The notes beneath the pieces were generated by a model. That model was not told the DNA's origin and did no database searches. It worked only from the letters and a program-made list of their open reading frames with translations. Position numbers and translations under genes: made by a program. This document shows, piece after piece, positions 30,947-39,018 of a stretch of DNA of 64,000 nucleotides; positions within the stretch are counted from its first letter, which is position 1; each line of letters opens with the position of its first letter. The DNA is from Streptomyces sp. NRRL S-455. Its GTDB lineage: Bacteria > Actinomycetota > Actinomycetes > Streptomycetales > Streptomycetaceae. The stretch is from NCBI RefSeq assembly GCF_000717875.1, contig NZ_JOCT01000020.1:61710-125709 (forward strand). Direction: 5' to 3'.

Positions 30947-31585
30947 ATGGCCGCGGAGGAAAGCACCGGGCGGGTGACCAGGCGCCGTGTCCACACCCGC
31001 GCCAAGCTCCTCCAGGCGGCGTTCTCCGTGTTCGCAGCCAAGGGCTTCGGGCGCGTCTCGATCGAAGAGGTCTGCGAGGCCGCCGGCTACAGCAGGGGCG
31101 CTTTCTACTCCAACTTCTCCAGCCTCGACGAGCTGTTCTTCGCTCTCTACCGCGAGCGTGCCGACCTGATCGCGGAGCAGGTCTCCGACGCCCTCTCCCT
31201 CGACGGGCCCGGCCTCGACGTGCCGGCCGCCGTCGACCGCGTCACGGAGGTGCTGCTCCTCGACCGTGACTGGCTCCTGGTGAAGACGGACTTCCTGGTG
31301 TACGCCGCCCGTGACCCGGAGGTGGCGCAGAGCCTGCTGGAACACCGCGCTCGGCTGCGGCAGGCCATCGCCGACCGGCTCGCCCGCGCCCGGGGACACA
31401 CCGCGCTGCCCGCCGTGCTCGGTGACACCGACGCCGCTGCCCACGCCGTGGTCGCGGCCTACGACGGCGTCACCACCCAACTGCTGCTGGACCGGGACGT
31501 CCGTCGCGCCCGCTCCTGGCTGAAGCAACTCCTCACGGCCCTGCTGACCGACGGCAGCGGCACCCCCGATCACTCCGAGAACTGA
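30947..31585 (+). CDS. TetR-family regulator next to a flavoprotein dehydrogenase
   Basis: 212 residues. The helix-turn-helix is at about 15-60 (HTRAKLLQAAFSVFAAKGFGRVSIEEVCEAAGYS, then GAFYSNFSSLDELFFALY). The ligand-binding domain includes LLLDRDWLLVKTDFLVYAARDPEVAQ. AAAGGGGG precedes the ATG; an ATG 22 codons upstream would start inside the palindromic operator and is not used. The flavoprotein gene follows after 17 bases, so the two are probably one operon and the regulator probably senses its substrate. Confidence 0.87.
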   Translation: MAAEESTGRVTRRRVHTRAKLLQAAFSVFAAKGFGRVSIEEVCEAAGYSRGAFYSNFSSLDELFFALYRERADLIAEQVSDALSLDGPGLDVPAAVDRVTEVLLLDRDWLLVKTDFLVYAARDPEVAQSLLEHRARLRQAIADRLARARGHTALPAVLGDTDAAAHAVVAAYDGVTTQLLLDRDVRRARSWLKQLLTALLTDGSGTPDHSEN

Positions 31586-31602
31586 AGAAGGGAACGGTCG
31601 CC

Positions 31603-33276
31603 ATGGATGCCGACGTCATCGTCGTCGGAGCGGGCCTCGCCGGCCTGGTCGCGGCACACGAACTGACCAGCAGGGGCCGGAGGGTCGCCCTCGTCGACCA
31701 GGAGAACGCCGCCAACCTCGGCGGACAGGCCTTCTGGTCCTTCGGCGGGCTGTTCCTCGTCGACTCACCGGAGCAGCGCCGCCTGGGCATCACGGACTCC
31801 TTCGACCTCGCCTGGAGCGACTGGCGGGGCAGCGCGGGCTTCGACCGGCTCGACGACGAGGACACCTGGGCCGTGCGCTGGGCACGCGCCTATGTCGAGT
31901 TCGCGGCCGGGGAGAAGCGGTCCTGGCTGAACGGGCACGGCATCACGTTCCTGCCCACCGTCGGCTGGGCCGAGCGCGGCGACCTCACCGCCCACGGGCA
32001 CGGCAACACCGTGCCCCGCTTCCACATCGCCTGGGGCACCGGCACCGGCGTCGTCGAACCCTTCGTCCGGTACGCCAGGCAGGCCGCGCGCGACGGCCTG
32101 CTCACCTTCCATCACCGCCACCGCGTCGACGCCCTGGTCGTCGACGACGGCACCGCCCGCGGCGTGCGCGGCACGGTCCTGGCCGAGGACCGCTCACCCC
32201 GCGGTGTCGCCTCCAACCGCGACCCCATCGGCGAGTTCGAGCTCACCGCCCAGGCCGTCATCGTCACCAGCGGCGGCATCGGCGCCAACCACGACATCGT
32301 CCGCCGCTACTGGCCCGAGCGCCTCGGCACCCCGCCGAAGGAGATGGTCACCGGCGTCCCCGCCTACGTCGACGGCCGGATGCTCGACATCAGCGCCGAG
32401 GCGGGTGTGCGGCTGGTCAACCGGGACCGCATGTGGCACTACACCGAGGGCCTGCAGAACTGGGACCCGATCTGGCCCGGTCACGGCATCCGCATCCTGC
32501 CCGGACCGTCCTCGATGTGGTTCGACGCCCTCGGCCGCCGCCTGCCCGGGCCGTACCTGCCCGGCTACGACACCCTCGGCACCCTGAAGCACCTGCGCAC
32601 CACCGAGGACATCGCCGGGTACGACCACTCCTGGTTCATCCTCAGCCAGAAGATCATCGAGAAGGAGTTCGCGCTGTCGGGCTCGGAGCAGAACCCCGAC
32701 ATCACCGCCAAGGACCGGGCCGGGTTCCTCAAGGAACGCATCCTCGGCAAGGGCGCTCCGGGGCCGGTCGACGCGTTCCTGCGCAAGGGCGCCGACTTCG
32801 TGACCGCGCCCGGCGTCGAACAACTCGTCGCGAAGATGAACGAGCTCACCGACAAACCGCTCCTCGACGCGGCCGAGATCAAGCGCCAGATCGAGGCCCG
32901 CGACCTCCAGATCGCCAACCCCTACGCCAAGGACGCCCAGGTGCAGGGCATCCGCAACGCCCGCCGCTACATCGGCGACCGCCTCGGCCGGGTCGCCACC
33001 CCGCACCGCATCCTCGACCCGGCGGCCGGCCCCCTCATCGGCGTCAAGCTGCACATCCTCACCCGCAAGACGCTCGGCGGCATCCAGACCGACCTCGACT
33101 CCCGCGCCCTGGGAGCCGACGGCAAGCCGCTGGAGGGGTTGTACGCCGCAGGTGAGGTCGCCGGGTTCGGCGGCGGCGGTGTCCACGGCTACAACGCCCT
33201 GGAGGGCACCTTCCTCGGCGGCTGCCTCTTCTCGGGGCGGGCGGCGGGCCGCGCGGCGGCGAAGCAGACCGCCTGA
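31603..33276 (+). CDS. FAD-binding dehydrogenase of the KstD/fumarate-reductase superfamily
   Basis: 557 residues. The N-terminal FAD dinucleotide motif DVIVVGAGLAGLVAAHELTSRG is followed by the LGGQAFWSFGGLFLV segment. The C-terminal FAD site is LYAAGEVAGFGGGGVHGYNALEGTFLGGCLFSG. It resembles actinobacterial FAD-binding dehydrogenases of the Rv0785 type, related to 3-ketosteroid delta1-dehydrogenases. The substrate is unknown; a steroid-like or other hydrophobic ketone is possible given the steroid-ring island 7 kb away, but that is inference. It is co-transcribed with the TetR gene upstream. Confidence 0.85.
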   Translation: MDADVIVVGAGLAGLVAAHELTSRGRRVALVDQENAANLGGQAFWSFGGLFLVDSPEQRRLGITDSFDLAWSDWRGSAGFDRLDDEDTWAVRWARAYVEFAAGEKRSWLNGHGITFLPTVGWAERGDLTAHGHGNTVPRFHIAWGTGTGVVEPFVRYARQAARDGLLTFHHRHRVDALVVDDGTARGVRGTVLAEDRSPRGVASNRDPIGEFELTAQAVIVTSGGIGANHDIVRRYWPERLGTPPKEMVTGVPAYVDGRMLDISAEAGVRLVNRDRMWHYTEGLQNWDPIWPGHGIRILPGPSSMWFDALGRRLPGPYLPGYDTLGTLKHLRTTEDIAGYDHSWFILSQKIIEKEFALSGSEQNPDITAKDRAGFLKERILGKGAPGPVDAFLRKGADFVTAPGVEQLVAKMNELTDKPLLDAAEIKRQIEARDLQIANPYAKDAQVQGIRNARRYIGDRLGRVATPHRILDPAAGPLIGVKLHILTRKTLGGIQTDLDSRALGADGKPLEGLYAAGEVAGFGGGGVHGYNALEGTFLGGCLFSGRAAGRAAAKQTA

Positions 33277-33298
33277 CGACCGTACGGGACGGCCCGTC

Positions 33299-33649
33299 TC
33301 ACCCCTCGAGGAGGCGGGCCAGCACCGTGGCATGGCTCCGCTCCGGCGTCTTCGACGCGGTCAGCAGCGTCACCTCGCCCTCCCGGACCAGGTCACGCAC
33401 CCGTCCGAGCGCCTCGGTCGCCTCGTCGGTGGCGAGCTCCGCCTCGTACCGCTCCGCGAACGTCTCGTACGAGGCCTCGCCGGAGTGGTACCAGCGGCGC
33501 AGTTCCGTCGACGGGGTGATCGCCTTCGGCCACTCGTCCACCCGCGCCGCGTCCTTGGCCAGTCCCCGCGGCCACAGCCGGTCGACCAGCACGCGCACCC
33601 CGTCCTCCGGCTCGGGCGGTTCATAGACGCGGCGCACGCGAACGCTCAT
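33299..33649 (-). CDS. DUF488 protein, YeaO type
   Basis: 116 residues. RRVYEPPEPEDGVRVLVDRLWPRGLAKD, then VDEWPKAITPSTELRRWYHSG and EVTLLTASKTPERSHATVLARLL give the DUF488/YeaO pattern, a family of unknown biochemical function. GAAGGGG precedes the ATG. It is more compact than, and divergent in sequence from, the DUF488 protein at 11942. Its stop lies 22 bases from that of the convergent flavoprotein gene. Confidence 0.85.
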   Translation of the reverse strand: MSVRVRRVYEPPEPEDGVRVLVDRLWPRGLAKDAARVDEWPKAITPSTELRRWYHSGEASYETFAERYEAELATDEATEALGRVRDLVREGEVTLLTASKTPERSHATVLARLLEG

Positions 33650-33746
33650 GGTCGGCCCCTTCGGCGACGGACGGATTTGCCGCGACCTTAACCCCGGCCC
33701 GGCTCAACCCCGGCCCGGTGTCGTCGGCGCGCCGTGCCGAACGGCC

Positions 33747-33771
33747 GATTCCGCTCGCGCCGGGCGGGTAC
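33747..33771 (+). promoter_or_regulatory. Candidate SigB-type promoter before the DUF6098 gene
   Basis: GATT, 15 bases, GGGTAC is a full match to GNNT-N14/16-GGGTAC and ends 38 bases before the ATG at 33810, a natural promoter distance. It is the best of the four SigB-like candidates in the window. Confidence 0.5.
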
Positions 33772-33809
33772 TCCGTCCGCCTGACAGCGCCGAGGGAGGA
33801 GGTCACGAC

Positions 33810-34253
33810 ATGAGTGGACCGGACGACCTGCCGGTCGTGCGCACACTCGACGAACTCACCGAGCTCGTCGAACGGCACCAGGGCCTGTACGTCCGCTGGT
33901 CGCGCGGCCCGGGGGCCGATCTCCGCGAAGTGTCCAGCACGGACGAGCTGACGGGCGTCGCCATGCCGGGCCTGTCCGCCAACCCGCTCGACGTCGAGGA
34001 GTGGTGGGAGGACCGGCCCGTCCGGGTGTGGGTGGCCCGCCGCCTGCACGACTACGCCCATCTGCCGCACGAGAAGGGGCCGGGCGTCCGGCCCTGGGTG
34101 CTCACGGGCCGGGAGACGGGCCGCGGACCCGACAACGAACCGCTGGTCACCGACGCCCGGCCGATGAGCTGGATCGACCAGCAGGTGATCGACGAGGCGC
34201 AGGCAGAGGTGTCCCGGCAGGAAAACCCCTGGGGGACGCTGCGCCGCAGCTGA
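33810..34253 (+). CDS. DUF6098 family protein
   Basis: 147 residues. LPVVRTLDELTELVERHQGLYVRWSRGP is followed by LSANPLDVEEWWEDRPVRVWVARRLHDY and a C-terminus ending WIDQQVIDEAQAEVSRQENPWGTL. This is the DUF6098 layout, a conserved streptomycete family of unknown role. GGAGGAGG precedes the ATG. A SigB-like promoter lies just upstream, so it may be a general-stress protein. Cytosolic. Confidence 0.78.
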   Translation: MSGPDDLPVVRTLDELTELVERHQGLYVRWSRGPGADLREVSSTDELTGVAMPGLSANPLDVEEWWEDRPVRVWVARRLHDYAHLPHEKGPGVRPWVLTGRETGRGPDNEPLVTDARPMSWIDQQVIDEAQAEVSRQENPWGTLRRS

Positions 34254-34274
34254 TCCCCCAGGGGATGTCGGACC

Positions 34275-34526
34275 TCAGCCGGAGCGGCGCCGGGCGGCCG
34301 CGCGCCGCTTCAGCGCACGCCGTTCCGTCTCGCTGGTGCCACCCCACACGCCGATGGACTGCCCCGTGTCCATGGCCCATTCCAGGCACTGGTCCTGGAC
34401 GGGGCAGCGCCGGCACACCGCCTTGGCCTGCTCTGTCTGCAGCAGGGCCGGGCCCGAGGTGCCGATCGGGAAGAAGAGTTCGGGGTCCTCGTGCCGGCAG
34501 GCAGCGTGGTCTCGCCAGTTGTCCAT
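34275..34526 (-). CDS. WhiB-like iron-sulfur transcription factor (Wbl)
   Basis: 83 residues. The four cluster-binding cysteines lie in HAACRHEDP and AVCRRCPVQDQCLEWAM. The G(I/V)WGG turn and the basic tail ERRALKRRAAARRR follow. It resembles WblE/WhiB1 most closely. Wbl proteins bind a [4Fe-4S] cluster and work with the principal sigma factor. The start is the ATG of MDNWRDHAAC, with AGGTGA upstream; two upstream in-frame ATG codons (34541, 34625) have no ribosome binding site. Confidence 0.9.
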   Translation of the reverse strand: MDNWRDHAACRHEDPELFFPIGTSGPALLQTEQAKAVCRRCPVQDQCLEWAMDTGQSIGVWGGTSETERRALKRRAAARRRSG

Positions 34527-34629
34527 CGAAGTCACCTGCATCACAGTAGAAACGTGCCCGTTGGGATGATTACTCCTCTTCGGGTCACCTGTCGATCCCT
34601 TGTGAAACAGCGGTTCCTCGGACATCCGG

Positions 34630-35847
34630 TCACTGCTCCCGCATGCCCCACGGGGAGCCGTAGGCCGCCAGCATGTCCAGGAACGGGCGGGCCGGGAACG
34701 CCTCCGGGCCGAGCACGCCCGCGCCGGACCACGCGCCGGCGGCGAGGAGTTCGAGCGCGACGACGGGGTTGACGGCGGTCTGCCACACCACGGCCTGTGA
34801 GCCGTACTCCGCCATCGACCACTGGTTGTCGACCACGTGGTAGAGGTACACCTCGCGCGGCGCCCCGTCCCTGACGCCCCGCACCCACGTGCCCGCGCAG
34901 GTCTTGCCGTGCATCCGCTCGCCCAGCGTCGCGGGGTCGGGCAGGCAGGAGGCGACCACGTCCCGCGGCGAGACGGCCACCGGGCCGTCCGGCCCCGGCA
35001 CGGTGACCGGTTCCGTGCGGTCCAGGCCCAGCAGGCGCAGTGTCTTCAGCGTCTCGATGAACTCGCGCCCCAGGCCGTACTTGAAGGTGACCCGGCGCGC
35101 GTCGACCCAGCGCGGGACGAGAAGCACCTCCTCGTGCTCCACGTTCACGCACTCCACCGGGCCGATGCCCTCGGGGAAGTCGAAGACCTCGGGCTCGCTG
35201 AAGGGTTCGGTGGTGAACCAGCCCCGGCCGGTCTCGTAGACGACCGGAGGGTTGAGGCATTCCTCGATGGTGGTCCAGATGCTGAACGAGGGCGCGAAGT
35301 CGTAGCCGTCGACGGTGAGGTTCGCGCCGTCGCGGACGCCGATCTCCTCGATCTCGTCGAAGAGTTCATCGGCGGCGTACCGCGCGAAGACGTCCGACAG
35401 GCCCGGCTCCACGCCCATGCCGACGAGGGCCAGCACGCCCTCCTTCTCCCAGTCGGCCGCCTGGGCGAACTGCTCGTCGCCCAGCTTGACCCCGCACTCC
35501 CGGTACGGCCGCTCGGCATGCGGGCGGGACAGGGACACCGCCATGTCGACGTACGTGGTTCCCGCTGCGCGGGCCGCGCGGAACAGGGGCATCACGAAGC
35601 GAGGGTCGGTGGCGTTGAGGAGCACGTCGCAGCGGTGCCGCGCGAGCAGACGGGCCACCGCCGCCTCGTCGCCCGCGTCCACCCGCTCGGCGGTGAACCG
35701 CGCGTCACCGTCGAGCGCCGCGACCGCCGCCTCGGCCCGGACCGGGTCGTAGTCGGCCACCACCATCGCCTCGAAGAACCGTCGCCGAGCCGCGATCCGG
35801 GTGATCGCCCCGCCCACACCGCCGGCACCCACGAGCAGTACACGCAT
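34630..35847 (-). CDS. Saccharopine-dehydrogenase-family oxidoreductase
   Basis: 405 residues. The N-terminal NAD(P) motif MRVLLVGAGGVGGAITRIAARR leads into the family signatures DVLLNATDPRFVMPLFRAARAAGTTYVDMA and ALVGMGVEPGLSDVFARYAADE. The C-terminal catalytic half ends with VYLYHVVDNQWSMAEYGSQAVVWQTAVNP. Family members act on lysine-derived or carboxynorspermidine-type substrates; which one is not clear here. AGGGAG precedes the ATG. It is divergent from the TetR gene at 35951 across a 103-base gap, suggesting control by it. Confidence 0.85.
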   Translation of the reverse strand: MRVLLVGAGGVGGAITRIAARRRFFEAMVVADYDPVRAEAAVAALDGDARFTAERVDAGDEAAVARLLARHRCDVLLNATDPRFVMPLFRAARAAGTTYVDMAVSLSRPHAERPYRECGVKLGDEQFAQAADWEKEGVLALVGMGVEPGLSDVFARYAADELFDEIEEIGVRDGANLTVDGYDFAPSFSIWTTIEECLNPPVVYETGRGWFTTEPFSEPEVFDFPEGIGPVECVNVEHEEVLLVPRWVDARRVTFKYGLGREFIETLKTLRLLGLDRTEPVTVPGPDGPVAVSPRDVVASCLPDPATLGERMHGKTCAGTWVRGVRDGAPREVYLYHVVDNQWSMAEYGSQAVVWQTAVNPVVALELLAAGAWSGAGVLGPEAFPARPFLDMLAAYGSPWGMREQ

Positions 35848-35922
35848 GACAGAAACTCCCTATTTGCGAAGAACGTGGCGCGCCCTTGGGGAGATACAAC
35901 GCCGCGCCGTGTCTTAAGGTCA

Positions 35923-35935
35923 ATGGCGTTGGCAT
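35923..35935. promoter_or_regulatory. Possible TetR operator
   Basis: ATGGCGTTGGCAT is an imperfect 13-base inverted repeat (4 of 6 pairs) just before the ribosome binding site of the TetR gene, in the gap shared with the divergent saccharopine-dehydrogenase-like gene. Confidence 0.3.
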
Positions 35936-35950
35936 AAGGAGGGAGCTGCC

Positions 35951-36673
35951 GTGCCGAAGCCCGTGGTGCCCGAGGAGAAACGCCGCCGGCGCAGGCCCAC
36001 CAAGAGCGGCACCGTGCTGTCGGAGGAACTGATCGTCGAGACCGCGCTGCGCATGCTGGCCGAACACGGCAGTGCCGGCCTGTCCGCCCGCAGACTGGGC
36101 CTGGCCCTGGACGCCGATCCGAGCACGCTCTACCGGTATTTCCGGGGCATGGACGACCTCACGCTCGCCATCGGCGACGCGCTGATCGGGCAGGCGCTCG
36201 GCGGCTGGGCGCCGACGGGGGAGTGGCGGGCGGACCTGCGGTCCGTCGGGCTGCGCATCCACGCCGCCTACGTGGCCCATCCGCAGGCGGCGGTGCTCAC
36301 CGCCAGCCGGGTCTCGGGCCGGGCCAACGAACTCGCGGCCGACGAGGCCGTCCTGGACATCCTGCGCACGGCGGGCTTCCCGCTGCCGGACGCGGTGCGC
36401 ATCTACCACGCCTTCATCGACACCACTCTCGGCATCGCCGCTCTCGACGCCGCCTCGCTGGCCCTGCCGAGGCAATCACTCCAGGCCGACGAGGAGATGT
36501 GGCGTTCGGCGTACGCCCGCCTGCCCGCCACCACCCACCCCCGCATCGCGGAGGCGGCACCGCTGCTCGCCACCCGCATGGTCACCAGCGCTTACCCGAC
36601 GGCGCTGGAGATGCTGCTGGACAGCGCGACGGCACGGCTGGACGGCACCAGGGAGCCGGTCTCAGACACGTAG
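35951..36673 (+). CDS. TetR-family regulator
   Basis: 240 residues. A basic leader (EEKRRRRRPTKSG) precedes the helix-turn-helix at about 25-70 (LIVETALRMLAEHGSAGLSARRLGLALDADPSTLYRYF). The C-terminal region is of the TetR_C type with GWAPTGEWRADLRSVGLRIHAAYVAHP. GTG start behind AAGGAGGGAG. It is divergent from the saccharopine-dehydrogenase-like gene, which is the likely target. Its 3' end overlaps the convergent LysR gene by 12 bases. Confidence 0.87.
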   Translation: MPKPVVPEEKRRRRRPTKSGTVLSEELIVETALRMLAEHGSAGLSARRLGLALDADPSTLYRYFRGMDDLTLAIGDALIGQALGGWAPTGEWRADLRSVGLRIHAAYVAHPQAAVLTASRVSGRANELAADEAVLDILRTAGFPLPDAVRIYHAFIDTTLGIAALDAASLALPRQSLQADEEMWRSAYARLPATTHPRIAEAAPLLATRMVTSAYPTALEMLLDSATARLDGTREPVSDT

Positions 36674-37564
36674 TGCTTCCGCCGCTGTCGCCGTCACCGT
36701 CTCCGCCACCCGCGCCAGTGCGGGGGAGTCGAGCTTCCACTGCTGCCAGTACAGCGGCACGTCGGTGGCCCGTCCCTCGGCGAGTGGGACGAGCCGGCCG
36801 CTGCGCAGGCGGGGCTCCGCCTGGGCCTCGGGCACCAGGCCCCAGCCCAGTCCCGCGGCGACGGCATCGACGAAGCCCTCGGAGGTCGGCACATAGTGCC
36901 GCAGCGCGCTCGCGCCGCTCCGGCCCCGGGTGAGCCGGCGGACGAAGCCGTCCTGGAGGTCGTCCCGCCGGTCGAAGGTCACCACGGGCGCTTCGAGCAG
37001 CACCTGCTCCAAGGGGCCGTCCAGCCTGCGGGCGGCGAAGTCGGGCGCCGCCACCGGGAGGTAGCGCATCCGCCCCAGAGACCGTACGGAACAGCCCGGC
37101 ACGGGATCCGGTGACGAGGTCACCGCGGCCATCACCACGCCCTCGCGCAGCAGCGCCGCCGTGTGGTCCTCGTCCTCGCGGCGCAGTTCGAAGCAGAGCC
37201 GCAACTCCTCCGGTACGCGCGTGAGCACCGGGAGGAACCAGGTGGCGAGCGAGTCGGCGTTCACGGCCACCGACACCCGGATCGGTTCCCCCGCCCCGCT
37301 CAGCCCGAGCTCCGCGTACGCGTCGTGCTCCAGCCGCGCCACCTGGCGGGCCAGCCGCACCAGCACCTCGCCCGACTCGGTCGGCCGCACCGGCTTGGTC
37401 CGCAGCAGCAGGACCCGTCCGGTGCGCTGCTCCAGCGCCTTCACCCGCTGGCTGATCGCCGACGGCGTCACGTGCAGCGCGGCCGCCGCCGCGTCGAACG
37501 TCCCCTCGTCCACGACCGCGAGGAGGGTCCGCACCTGGTCCAGGGGAAGATCGGTCATCATCAT
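36662..37564 (-). CDS. ArgP/LysG-type LysR regulator
   Basis: 300 residues. The N-terminal winged helix-turn-helix (DQVRTLLAVVDEGTFDAAAAALHVTPSAISQRVKALEQRTGRVLL) is typical of ArgP/LysG. The effector domain follows, with RVSVAVNADSLATWFLPVL. The divergent neighbour is a LysE exporter, the standard pair (LysG-LysE, ArgP-ArgO) in which the regulator activates basic amino acid export on sensing Lys or Arg. The start could be any of three consecutive ATG codons; the outermost is given. The 3' end overlaps the TetR gene by 12 bases. Confidence 0.9.
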   Translation of the reverse strand: MMMTDLPLDQVRTLLAVVDEGTFDAAAAALHVTPSAISQRVKALEQRTGRVLLLRTKPVRPTESGEVLVRLARQVARLEHDAYAELGLSGAGEPIRVSVAVNADSLATWFLPVLTRVPEELRLCFELRREDEDHTAALLREGVVMAAVTSSPDPVPGCSVRSLGRMRYLPVAAPDFAARRLDGPLEQVLLEAPVVTFDRRDDLQDGFVRRLTRGRSGASALRHYVPTSEGFVDAVAAGLGWGLVPEAQAEPRLRSGRLVPLAEGRATDVPLYWQQWKLDSPALARVAETVTATAAEALRV

Positions 37565-37567
37565 GTG

Positions 37568-37595
37568 AGCTAATGATAGGTAAGAATCTTTAGCT
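37568..37595. promoter_or_regulatory. Probable LysR operator between the regulator and lysE
   Basis: AGCTAA and TTAGCT form a perfect 6-base inverted repeat, 16 bases apart, in the 67-base divergent gap. The AT-rich centre stands out from the GC-rich surroundings. It fits the dyad expected for ArgP/LysG binding. Confidence 0.6.
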
Positions 37596-37631
37596 GGACC
37601 CGGATCGGGTCCCGTCCGTAGCGTCGACGCC

Positions 37632-38249
37632 ATGACCAGCACCCTCACCGCCGCAGCCGCGGGATTCGGCACCGGCCTGTCACTCATCGTCGCCATCGGC
37701 GCCCAGAACGCCTTCGTCCTGCGTCAGGGGATCCGCCGCGACGCCGTCCTCGCCGTGGTCGGCATCTGCGCCCTGTCCGACGCCGCCCTCATCACGCTCG
37801 GGGTGGGCGGGGTGGGCGCGGTGGTGGTGATGTGGCCGGGCGCGCTGGCGGCCGTCGGCTGGATCGGCGGGGCGTTCCTGCTGTGCTACGGCGCCCTGGC
37901 CGCCCGCCGGGTGTTCCGGCCCGACGGTGGCGCGCTGCGGGCGGAGGGGGAAGCGGCCGGATCGCGCCGCCGGGCGGTGCTCACCTGCCTGGCGATGACG
38001 TGGCTCAATCCGCACGTCTACCTCGACACCGTCTTCCTGCTGGGCTCGGTCGCCGCCGACCACGGTCCGCTGCGCTGGACGTTCGGCCTCGGCGCGGTGC
38101 TGGCGAGCCTGTGCTGGTTCACCGCCCTCGGCTTCGGCGCCCGCATGCTCAGCCGCTTCCTCGCCAAGCCGGCCGCCTGGCGCGTGCTGGACGGCCTGGT
38201 CGCCGCCACCATGATCGTGCTCGGTGCCCTGCTCATCGCGGGAAGCTGA
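37632..38249 (+). CDS. LysE/ArgO-family basic amino acid exporter
   Basis: 205 residues with about six membrane helices. The family start AAAAGFGTGLSLIVAIGAQNAFVLRQGIRRD is followed by AVVGICALSDAALITLGVGG, LTCLAMTWLNPHVYLDTVFLLGS and a C-terminal helix pair. LysE/ArgO exports lysine or arginine. No ribosome binding site precedes the ATG and the operator is close, so the transcript may be leaderless. The divergent LysR gene at 36662 is its probable activator. Confidence 0.92.
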   Translation: MTSTLTAAAAGFGTGLSLIVAIGAQNAFVLRQGIRRDAVLAVVGICALSDAALITLGVGGVGAVVVMWPGALAAVGWIGGAFLLCYGALAARRVFRPDGGALRAEGEAAGSRRRAVLTCLAMTWLNPHVYLDTVFLLGSVAADHGPLRWTFGLGAVLASLCWFTALGFGARMLSRFLAKPAAWRVLDGLVAATMIVLGALLIAGS

Positions 38250-38302
38250 GACCCGGCCGCGAAGCACCCGGCGGCTGGGGCGGCGCTACCGCGTCCGACG
38301 TC

Positions 38303-38758
38303 TCACAGGGCCCCCCGCCGGTGCAGGGTGTACTGCTCCATCAGCTTGCCCCGGGTCATCTCCAGCCGGTGCGCGAGCACCTCGGCGACCGAGCGCACCA
38401 GGGTCATCCCGAGCTCGGGATCCTCCTCGCACAGCCGCAGCACGGCCCCGGCGTCGAACTCGTAGGCGCGTACGGGGCTGAACGCCACCGCCCCGAAGTC
38501 CCACGTGTGCGGAGGGAACAGCCAGGACCAGCCGAGCAGGTCGCCCGCGCCGAGGCTGGCCACCGTCACCCGCTGCAGGGAGTTCACCTGCTGGTCCAGG
38601 GAGACCGCGCCGGAGCGTATGACCCAGAAGCGGTCGGCCGTGCCGCCCGCCTCGAAGATCCGTGCGTCCTCGGGGAAGGACACCTCCCGCGCGAGCGTCA
38701 TCAGACGCTGCCGCTGGGGCGGAGGCAGGGCGTTCAGCAGTTTGATCGCTTTGGTCAT
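38303..38758 (-). CDS. Stand-alone cyclic-nucleotide-binding domain protein (Crp/Fnr-like, no HTH)
   Basis: 151 residues. The cNMP-binding beta-barrel is visible from LPPPQRQRLMTLAREVSFPEDARIFEAGGTADRFWVIRSGAVSLD to VASLGAGDLLGWSWLF. The C-terminal helix (LVRSVAEVLAHRLEMTRGKLMEQY) is not followed by a DNA-binding domain. The phosphate-binding Arg of true cAMP-binding sites is not evident in the loop, so ligand binding is uncertain. ATG at 38758 is preferred because GAGGAG precedes it; an earlier ATG at 38785 has none. Confidence 0.82.
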   Translation of the reverse strand: MTKAIKLLNALPPPQRQRLMTLAREVSFPEDARIFEAGGTADRFWVIRSGAVSLDQQVNSLQRVTVASLGAGDLLGWSWLFPPHTWDFGAVAFSPVRAYEFDAGAVLRLCEEDPELGMTLVRSVAEVLAHRLEMTRGKLMEQYTLHRRGAL

Positions 38759-38869
38759 GCGGAGCTCCTCGCCGGCGGTCGACATCCGGTGCTGTTGCCT
38801 ACGCCCATTTCAGCCGCTGGCGGGGCCCTGGGCACCTCGGCGTGCGGAACTTTCTCCGCGCATGAGAAA

Positions 38870-38901
38870 GCCCTGGCTGGACGGGGGAGACCAGCCAGGG
38901 C
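38870..38901 (-). terminator. Intrinsic terminator of the PLP decarboxylase gene
   Basis: Read on the minus strand, GCCCTGGCTGG, a 10-base loop, and the perfect complement are followed by TTTCTC. The 11-bp stem plus T-rich tail lies 118 bases after the decarboxylase stop and before the cyclic-nucleotide-binding gene. Confidence 0.8.
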
Positions 38902-39018
38902 CGTAAGCGGTGGTGCACGGAGGACGGTGGGTCGACTCCGTCACCACGTATGAATGAACGATAAACCATCTACGGTGCCCGCGCGTCATCAGGACCGGGC
39001 CTCGTGACCCGTTTCACT

